DNA of 64,000 nt, taken from Acanthococcus lagerstroemiae (Eukaryota > Arthropoda > Insecta > Hemiptera > Eriococcidae). Shown piece after piece: positions 56,425 through 64,000 of this stretch (position 1 is its first letter; each line of letters opens with the position of its first letter). The notes beneath the pieces are model-generated. The model saw only the letters and a list, made by a program, of their open reading frames with translations, did no database searches and was not told where the DNA came from. The DNA is taken from positions 33,377,312 to 33,441,311 of the forward strand of contig CM063113.1 in the NCBI GenBank assembly GCA_031841125.1, written 5' to 3'. A program made the position numbers and the translations under genes.

Positions 56425-57730
56425 TCGTACGTACCCTGCTACTTAGATTTACCTTTGCAGACACGTCAAATTATGGTTGGCAGTTTGAAATTTTATCGCG
56501 TTAAAATAATACATTTCTTGTCAAAACCTGCTAAAAAGGTCGTGCGTGCGTCATCGCGTGAATAACATACAAAAAGTCGTTATCTTCAATTTTTTTTTCT
56601 GTGCATGTCGTTTGCGTGCTAACATTTTTCTCTCGCGTGCGATTATATATTCCCTCAAAAATATTGAATTATTGGGGGTGGGGGTGATTAACGATACTAT
56701 GATGTTCCCGGCTGCACCGTAACTGCCGTGGACAGATCGCCTGTTCTTCAGTCCGTTTAAGTTTTGAAGGTTCTTAAAATTGTGTCTTGCTGTGAAAACT
56801 GTCAACATTTTGAAATTATAACTGCTAGAATGCAATTTGTGGTGGGAAAACCGAGTATTTGAGAAACTGTCATTGGCTTGTAAAATCAGATCGGTTTTGT
56901 TTTACTTCTACACACACATATGTATAAGATTGAGCTCAAAGTAAACAGTTATTTTTTCATTTCCGAAAAATGGACGGATTACTTATCCTACAAATGATCG
57001 TGTCGCCTATTGACTTTGTCCCTCATCTTAAAAAAGAAATTCTTTTTTGAACAATTATAACCCGTGCCATCTACGGCTTGAAGCTTAACATGATGTAAAG
57101 GTGCATAATTATACAAATTTTTCCAAAAGAACTCGAATGACCTAGGTCTAAAATTCAAAAATTCAATTCTTTATTTAGAAACAATTTTTGGTTGAGAATG
57201 TTTGGAATTTCTTCTATTTGAAACCTGTGGGAAATAACCATCTTATTTTTGGTACGGGCGCCCCGGCGGAATTAAATGATTTCTTAAGTTTCTCCAAGCA
57301 ACTCAGGATTGGGTAGAAAAATGGTTGGACTTTCAAATATGACTTTCCGAATTCAAGACTCAAAAGCGAATTCTCATGAATTTTGGGCTATGCAGTAAAA
57401 CAGGCAAATCAAATTCCTCATGAGCAAATTAATCAATGGTGACTGTATCCATTGAGAGCGGTGTTATCACAAAATACCTGCCCTCATTGGATAGCAAAAT
57501 ATCCCTCTCCCTCCGCTAGAAAATGTCTCTCTTTATGAAAGAGAAATCAGAAGTACGAGTACCACCAATTTCGGAAATTCAAGTGGAATTATTTGGAACG
57601 GAATTACAAACGGGAGGTCGTTCAGTCACTGATTTTTGATACTTCATCAGATATCGATGTACTTTCGATTTTGCGCTAATACAAATTTCACCACTGAAAT
57701 GGGCACAATTGATTCATAGAACCAGAGAAA
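56425..57730. other. Spacer, nothing recognised
   Basis: AT-rich. 56551-56835 (minus, 94 codons) has no motif. Confidence 0.45.
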
Positions 57731-57734
57731 AAAT

Positions 57735-58145
57735 CTGATGATGTATTTGAAGTCATGTTGATTGACTCTTTGTCAAACATTAATTCAAGACTTCATGAAG
57801 ATTTTTAAGGACTTCGTCAAAAACTCATGAGACCTTTTTAGAACTTTGTGAGTTATATTCTTTATTAAGGTTTGTACTTATTTTTTAGGTCTTCCTGAGA
57901 TTTAGGTACAATTTTTCCGAACTTTGGGAGTATTGTATGCAGCATGTCAAGTTTATTAGAGATTTTCACAAGATTCTTCAGAATTCTATTGCGGTTAGGC
58001 AGATACTCTGTAAATATTTATACAACCGTTCAGACTTCTCAAGACACTGGTTTGAAGTTAGATTCATCAGGACGGTAATCAGGCTTTTCATATCTCCTGT
58101 AAGACTGGTTAAGACTTGGTAAGATTTATCAAAACTCTATTCTAA
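57735..58145. repeat. Degenerate GTCTTGAAG-type repeat array (array 3)
   Basis: Words such as AAGACTTCATGAAGA, GACTTCGTCAAAAACTCATG, TCTTCCTGAGATT and AAGACTTGGTAAGATT recur at short, irregular spacing. It is the same kind of sequence as 14335-15410 and 61545-61960. Confidence 0.45.
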
Positions 58146-58149
58146 ATTC

Positions 58150-59588
58150 TGCCCACCTAGGATTAATCCCTGGATCCACCAATTGATCAGAATCAGGAGG
58201 AAATGCGAAGTAGAAACCATATACATTTTATATGTTAATCAATATTCAAAGCAAGCTTTTCTCCGCTTTGTTGTTCGTAAAATAGAAAAACAAGGAGATT
58301 AATTACTATTCTAGCTAGTGAAATTCTTTTTTTTCTTTCAAGTCACATTTAGACGATTGAGAACTTCCCAAACCCAAAACTCAAGATCTGAGATGAAAAA
58401 ATATCGAATCAAACTTGTTTTGCACATGAATTGTATCTTCAACGCAGTTTTCAATAGCTTTTTTCTCTCTTTTTTCTAATTTTGTCTTAGAGTGACAGTG
58501 ACCATCTGTTCATCTGTTTCTGGTGTGTTGTCGAGTCGATGCGACGCCAGCAACACTCGACTGAGGGAAACGCTGTCTGCGTAACCTTACGATTTTCAAG
58601 AGTAGAAGAAGAGTAGCAAACCTTTTGTCTGTTTTTTCTTCAAATGATTCATTTCTTCTGCTGAACTTCTCGCGTATATACAACTAGAACTAGGCCATCG
58701 CAACTGAATCTCACAACTCTTGAAAATTGCAAATTCTAATGGCAGATATGGACTTCAGAAAATTAATAAATCAGAAAGAATAGACCTAGAGATATCGAAG
58801 CCTAAATATTAATTGTTTGGTATAATACGTATTTATACGTAGATACGCTGTATTCATTTCCGGAACTTTATACCAGCAGACGTTTCATTCGAACGTGAGT
58901 GGAAAAATATTAATGGAAAACAGAAACTTTTATTTAAGAGAGAAATGAAAACGTCGAAGAAAAAGGGGCGAAAAAAAAGCTTTTATACTGAGCTATAATT
59001 TAACGCTGTTATACTGTTTTCGATTAGCCCATTTTTCATTGACTTTTACCATCTCATTCGATCGTCTTTTTTTCCTTCCTTGTTCTTTCAATATTGTTCC
59101 GAGAGCTTATGAGAAGATTTCAGATAAAATCATTTCGGCCTATACATAAGAAACACGACGTCGAGAATCGAACCGGGAAATAAATAACGGAGGCCATAAT
59201 TTTAATTTAAATTTCAGTTTTAAATTAGACGACAAGAGCTGCCGGGACTTTAATCAAAGTATGTTCCAAATGCGAGAAAATATTTGAATATTGTCGATGG
59301 AGTTGCGAATTTTGTTTTTACAACGAATGCAAATTAATGAGTTGAGAGAAAAGAAACCTCGGATGCATTGCAGTGTAGCTTCATTAACTCAATTTAATAC
59401 CTGGGCTCGGACGTTTTCTGAAATTAATTTGGTCATACATATTTACTCTTGATGTATTCGCTGTTCTGGAAATTTCATTCTTGGAACTGCTACTTAGGAA
59501 ATAGAGGTTCTTCGTCTCTGGTTCCTAATTCCGGATTTGGAGGTAGAGTACCAAACAATTTTGTTCTCAATTTATTCGACCCTTCTAA
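58150..59588. other. Spacer, nothing recognised
   Basis: AT-rich, with no long frame, tRNA or repeat recognised. Confidence 0.45.
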
Positions 59589-59589
59589 G

Positions 59590-59808
59590 TCTGCCACTTT
59601 TTCTCCAACCGCGGACTGGCTGGGGAGGAATGGGGGAATCCCCGGCCGGGCGCGTTGAACCGCGGGCCCACCCAATATATGACTTGTTTCAGGAATGGAA
59701 AAATACTGGTTGGAACCCGCTGGCCCCAACCAGTATTCTCCCTTTACAATTCCCTTGCCAGTCCGCGGGTGTTTTTTCCTTTCTGTCACTTGGAGTCAGT
59801 GGCGGGTC
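59590..59808. repeat. Nested inverted repeats, GC-rich
   Basis: An outer pair CCGCGGACTGGC (59609-59620) / GCCAGTCCGCGG (59757-59768) encloses an inner perfect pair ATACTGGTTGG (59703-59713) / CCAACCAGTAT (59726-59736). A still wider, weaker pair is CTGCCACT (about 59591) against AGTGGCGG (about 59801). It looks like a small foldback or SINE/MITE-like element; the ends are not certain. Confidence 0.55.
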
Positions 59809-59814
59809 CATGGA

Positions 59815-60770
59815 CTTATCTTGATAGAGTAATTTAGGAGATGTAAGAATAGTTACAGTTTTTTTACCCTTTCTTCTTCAGCACTTATTTATAATTTCCT
59901 CGCCCTCGAAATTGAGTATAGGTAAGAAGGGTCTAAATCGCAACATTTCATTTTGAGAAAAACGTATATCTACAGTTTTCAGTGTTTTCGAGATTGGTAG
60001 GAGATGGAACAAAATTATGGATACTAAAAAGTTGGTGGCAACCCTGCGCAACACGAATCATTCATTAAAAATATTCTAAACTATCAAGTTTAATAGTGGC
60101 ATCGATAGAAAACGAGTAACTACTTGGGCCCTTTTTGAAAACCTCGATTTTCCAATGCCAAAATCGTAAGTTTTTGTGTGGAATATTCACGAATGAACGT
60201 CTCTAGTGAGTCAAATCAAATCAAAATATCATACAGACGTGTCTTTAATAATAATTAGGCCTTACAAATTAAGCTTTTACATAGAAATTTTCGACTCGTT
60301 CGAATCACCTCGAGGCCCAATTTTCCATTCCATTTACAGCAACGAGCCATTCAAACGCAGTATAGGTTGCCAGGATTTTTTAGAGGAAGAGGCTCACTGG
60401 GGGCTCACCAAGGACTCCCTACTTATGGATTTTTTCTAACAAAGAAAGGAAGGGTAGTGACACGCGAATGATTCATTCATATTTGAATATCGTCTTCTTT
60501 CACTGAACCTCCCCTCCCAGGTTTCATGGAATAACCGACGTGGGCCTCTGAAAATGATTTTCCTTCAATTTTGTATTCTTCTCCCGATTTCTTCATCAGG
60601 TTTTTCACGATTTTCTTTTGACGTGCGAAAAAGAACAATTGAAAAAATCACCGGAAAGAGTGCTCAGATTGATCGAGGGGGCTCCGCGTCCTCTCTTTAC
60701 CCCTCTACCCTAATTATTGGTCTACAAACATTGTACCTTATTCCTTAAGAAAAAGTAAGGAATAATAAAA
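59815..60770. other. Spacer, nothing recognised
   Basis: AT-rich, with short frames and no motif. Confidence 0.45.
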
Positions 60771-60772
60771 TT

Positions 60773-61085
60773 ATGGAAAAAACGAAGATGGTGGACATTG
60801 GGTACATAATCAGGAAATCGAAATTCAAATATGCAGGACATCTAGCCAGAGAGGGAAACCAAAAATGGGAATACACGCTGTTGGTCTTGACTCCCTATGG
60901 TAGAAAAAGGAAAAGGGGCCGCCCACAAATCTGGTGGCTTGACGAAATAGTTACAAGAGTGGGTCCGGGATGGATGGGAGTGGTCCAAAATAGATCAGGG
61001 TGGAGGAGACCAATACCCAAAACTGGGCGAGTTAATTTGGCGACGGTCGGCTGCCAACCCAGGTTTAATGAATAAATAAATAAAA
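60773..61085 (+). pseudogene. RTE-type retrotransposon, ORF2 C-terminus with 3' tail
   Basis: The plus frame reads KFKYAGHLAREGNQKWEYTL, GRKRKRGRPQIWWLDEIVTR, MGVVQNRSGWRR and a C-terminal VNLATVGCQPRFNE stop, followed by an (AATA)n tail (about 61068-61083). The 100-codon frame is open throughout. Of the RTE tails here it is one of the least decayed and ends in the microsatellite-like tail expected for this clade. Confidence 0.8.
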
Positions 61086-61089
61086 TCCC

Positions 61090-61540
61090 CACCGTCGTAA
61101 CTCGTTTGATAATATAAAACACAAAACAAGCCTGATCTTCTTAATTTTAAATGTGTTTTTCTCAGCGACTATAATAGAGATGTGCAGTTTGCATGGAAAT
61201 GTGCAGTAGGCTATGGAGATTCATAATAACGATGGTCCGTAAAAAGGGCCTAAGTTGAGTTGGACCCTTTTTGTTTACCCGTATTCAATTGTAATGGAAT
61301 GAGTGGATAAGAGAGAGAAGTGCATTGATTTGTGAATATGGGCTGACTGTTTTTTCATTAACGTTGAAGATTATCGTGGCAAATTCTTTCTATTCACTGG
61401 ATTTTCGATTAAGTGTTGATTTTTGGAGAATTTTCAATGTTCATTGCAATACTATCCAGTGTTTGACCGCAAAAAGAGGGAGACATTCAGGAAACTAAAT
61501 AAGATTATTTAATCTCTTATGCTCGTATAAGAATCTTCTG
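61090..61540. other. Spacer, nothing recognised
   Basis: AT-rich, with no frame, motif or repeat identified. Confidence 0.45.
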
Positions 61541-61544
61541 TCCA

Positions 61545-61960
61545 CGTTTTGAGAGTCGTTAGAACTGCTCAAACTCATATGGAACTCTATGTGACTCTTC
61601 CAAACTTTATTATGGGTTTAAAATCTTGTAAAACTCTTTCAGCTATTTAAAACTCGTATAAAACTTTAGAAGACTTTTTGCAATTAATTAGGATTTCTTA
61701 ATGCTAACTTTGAAGAGCTTCCGAGGTAGTTCAAGACATTTGAAGGTTTATCCCTAAAATTCACTAGTGTATGCTTCATTTAAAATGTTCTGTGACTCTT
61801 CAAAATTAGTCAGACTGATTAAGACAAGTATGTGGTCAGGAAGGCTCTTCCAAACATTATTGAAGTTTCGCGATTACCTCATCCAAGACTTTTTAAAGTA
61901 AGACTATTTCAGATTTGCTAAAGACTTTTTCTTGATATCAGGATTCTGCATGATTTATTT
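61545..61960. repeat. Degenerate GTCTTGAAG-type repeat array (array 4, opposite orientation)
   Basis: AACTCTATGTGACTCTTCC, AAAACTCTTTCAGC, AAAACTCGTATAAAACTTTAG and AAGACTTTTT recur at short spacing. Read as reverse complement they give AAGTCTT.TAAAGTTTTA and GAGTTTTA, the words of arrays 1 and 3. The palindrome-rich element follows directly. Confidence 0.5.
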
Positions 61961-61995
61961 ATAAAATTTTGAACTTCCACTAGGCTATTCAAAAC

Positions 61996-62410
61996 TAGTA
62001 ATGGAAATGAGAATATGCTAATTTTTAAAATGTTGAGCATTTTGGGAATATTCTCAGCATATGCTCGTTGAGTAAATGCTCTAAAATTTGAGCATATGCT
62101 CAATGAGCAAATGATCAGCCAAGCATTGAATGAATGAGCATTTTCCCGAGCATTTTCTCATTTATACATGCACAATGAGCAAATGCTTGGAAAAGCATAG
62201 AAATAATGCGCATTTTCCCAAGCATTTTCTCATTTTTTCAAAAACGAGTATAAATTTTGAAAATGCTGAGCATTTGCTCACATGCTCAGCATTTGCTCAT
62301 CCAATAGAAAATGCTCTGCCATTGTAAGCATATTTTCATGCTGAGCATATGCTTGAGCATTTTGAGAATATGCTCACCAAAAGAAAATGCTTGCGCATTT
62401 TCCATCACTA
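61996..62410. mobile_element. hAT-like non-autonomous element filled with GAGCATATGCTC palindromes
   Basis: The ends TAGTAATGGAAATG (left) and CATTTTCCATCACTA (right; reverse complement TAGTGATGGAAAATG) form an inverted repeat. The flanks TTCAAAAC (61988-61995) and TTCAAAGC (62411-62418) match 7 of 8, consistent with the 8-bp target duplication of hAT elements. The whole 415-bp interior is built from more than a dozen copies of (T)GAGCATATGCTC(A), GAGCATTTGCTCA and half-site GAGCATTTT words in both orientations. There is no transposase frame. The interior motif could be a transposase-binding subterminal repeat that has expanded across the element. Confidence 0.75.
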
Positions 62411-62419
62411 TTCAAAGCC

Positions 62420-64000
62420 GAAAATTTGTTCATCGTTCTATAATATCTTTCCATAGCCGTTAACACTCGACGTACCGCAACGCTTGATGACTCATCTTCT
62501 AATTTTGAGACTCGTGCAAGTCCATCATTGTTATACTAATATGAATCAAATTTCATATCTACACATAAATATTATTTTGAGTACACACTATTTTCAGGAT
62601 TTTTAGAGTATGATTACACATTATTTCTTACTGAATAATTCTATGTCGAACTTCATCCTCGTAGGGACTGATGAATATTTTTTTATTTCAAAAAGAAAAA
62701 ATATCTAGTGTTGGGTTTCCGCAACAATAGAAACCAAGCTTAACTACTGAGAACAGAAAATTTTCAAAATTGTTGAAGTTCCCGTAACCCTCTTCCCCCT
62801 TTACTTTCTCAGTTATTCTCCATTCTGTCAATGAACTCAGATCTTACCCTGGGCTGAGTTGGCATTAGCAATACATAATTTCAGTGAGCTCGTTTGAATA
62901 CCCCAAAAATAATTTAAATATTTCACCCTTTCACTATTTTAATTTCAGCTCCCCCCCCCCCTGATCCTTGTTTGAACAAATTCTGAATAAAAAGGTTCAG
63001 TTGATGGTAATTTAAATTGTCCAAATTCGTACTAATCTTTTCGCATACTTGTCTCGAAAATTCCGACATTCATGAGTTATAGCAAATTCTCACTATTTCC
63101 TCCGGTCTCAATACACTCGGCGCACATATCGAACGAGATTGAAAAAATACGTTTTATTTAGCCGTGATGAAAAATTCAATTTCGAAGGAAACACATTATA
63201 TTTTGTTCGTACTCACTGTATCGTAAACACTAAACTCAATATAAGATTTGTCGAGTGCGAAGAAAATTTGCCTCCGAAATTCGCATCACGCTCTTCATTC
63301 CGGTCTTATTTTTTTCTTCGTGAAAAGCAATCGCTTATTATTTTATCAAAGCCAACATCTTACTTTTTTCTTTTTTCATCACCATCGAGTCTCCACTTTT
63401 CCTGGCTTTCTCTGTTCTTCATTTCTCTCTCTCTTTTTTTCTTCTTTTTTTCCCCCTCTTTCTTGGATTGAAAATTCGCTGTACACCATGCGAAAACAAT
63501 GAAATTTGCATTCTGTTTGTATTGAGGGGTTACATTATGGATAAATGAGAATGTAACAGAGAGGGAAAAAAACAAATATGCAAAATGACGAAAGCGAAAT
63601 TTAATGAGAGCAAAAAACGTGCACCTCATTCGGTGGCAATGAGAGAGCTAGATATTTCTTCAGACTAATTCAGTCACTCTTACATTTGGCGTTTTCCTCT
63701 CGTCTTAGTCTTAGTCGACGAAGATTGCGTGATCTGAATTAACTAGCTGAATCATTCGTTCATTTCATTCAGTTTTACAAAGGCTGAATAATAAGCCTAC
63801 ATGCAGCGCGGTTTCCCATTTACGACGAAGAGAAAATATAAGACTTTTAGGAATTAGGGATCCGTTATTACTTGAGAGGTTGTAATGGCAACGTTACCCC
63901 TACTCTGTCTTTGCGAAAAGAAACAAAAATAAATCTGGAGTAAAACTCTTCTACCTCGCTGTATCTAACATGTCCAGGTCTGTCTATTAGTCAGGCAAAA
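62420..64000. other. Spacer, nothing recognised
   Basis: AT-rich, with a poly(C) tract near 62949 and pyrimidine-rich DNA at 63360-63470 whose frames (for example 63139-63471) are low-complexity. No gene is supported. Confidence 0.45.

Noticed and set aside
63139..63502. Hydrophobic Ser/Phe-rich frames
   Set aside because: They are caused by a pyrimidine-rich low-complexity tract.

Overview
This window looks like nuclear DNA from an arthropod, most likely an insect. It is AT-rich but keeps its CpGs, has many simple repeats, has no bacterial-style gene packing, and carries insect-type transposable elements: R1-, RTE- and Jockey-type non-LTR elements, Gypsy gag and integrase, a Tc1-like transposase, and hAT-like and TTAA-flanked non-autonomous DNA elements. 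Several AT-rich spacers resemble hymenopteran intergenic DNA, but that is an impression and not a proof.

Only one open reading frame looks like an intact host gene: a 270-codon, GC-rich, single-exon frame at 2829-3641 (+) coding for a basic protein I do not recognise. Almost everything else that can be named is transposon-derived, and every transposon reading frame is broken by stops, frameshifts, truncation or later insertions.

Layout. 1-1.1 kb: Jockey-superfamily RT remnant. 2.8-4.1 kb: the host gene and a possible poly(A) signal. 5.35-8.35 kb: a degenerate 30-bp array flanked and interrupted by two 3' ends of one R1-clade element. 8.8-9.0 kb: RTE tail. 11.9-13.7 kb: RTE element split inside its catalytic motif by a 753-bp inverted-repeat element. 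14.3-18.7 kb: degenerate repeat array, a THAP-like fragment, an unexplained ORF and a tRNA-derived SINE. 20.8-22.6 kb: an inverted-repeat element (second copy at 48.4-49.2 kb) and an RTE remnant. 27.3-29.0 kb: an element with about 230-bp terminal inverted repeats. 29.9-35.5 kb: an RTE remnant facing, tail to tail, a nearly complete but decayed Jockey-clade element. 38.0-39.2 kb: an RTE insertion with an inverted 5' part. 41.2-43.1 kb: a TTAA-flanked element. 48.0-50.7 kb: a hAT-like MITE with perfect 8-bp target duplications, a TA-flanked MITE and a Tc1-like transposase. 50.9-54.0 kb: Gypsy gag (+), Gypsy integrase C-terminus (-) and an RTE tail. 54.9-62.4 kb: degenerate arrays, a long palindrome, nested inverted repeats, an RTE tail and a hAT-like element filled with GAGCATATGCTC palindromes.

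There is no operon or pathway here. The story is nested insertion and decay in a transposon-rich region. The least explained structures are the palindrome-filled element at 61996-62410, the family of degenerate GTCTTGAAG-type arrays, the 30-bp self-complementary array, and an 80-bp module shared by a SINE and two other loci.
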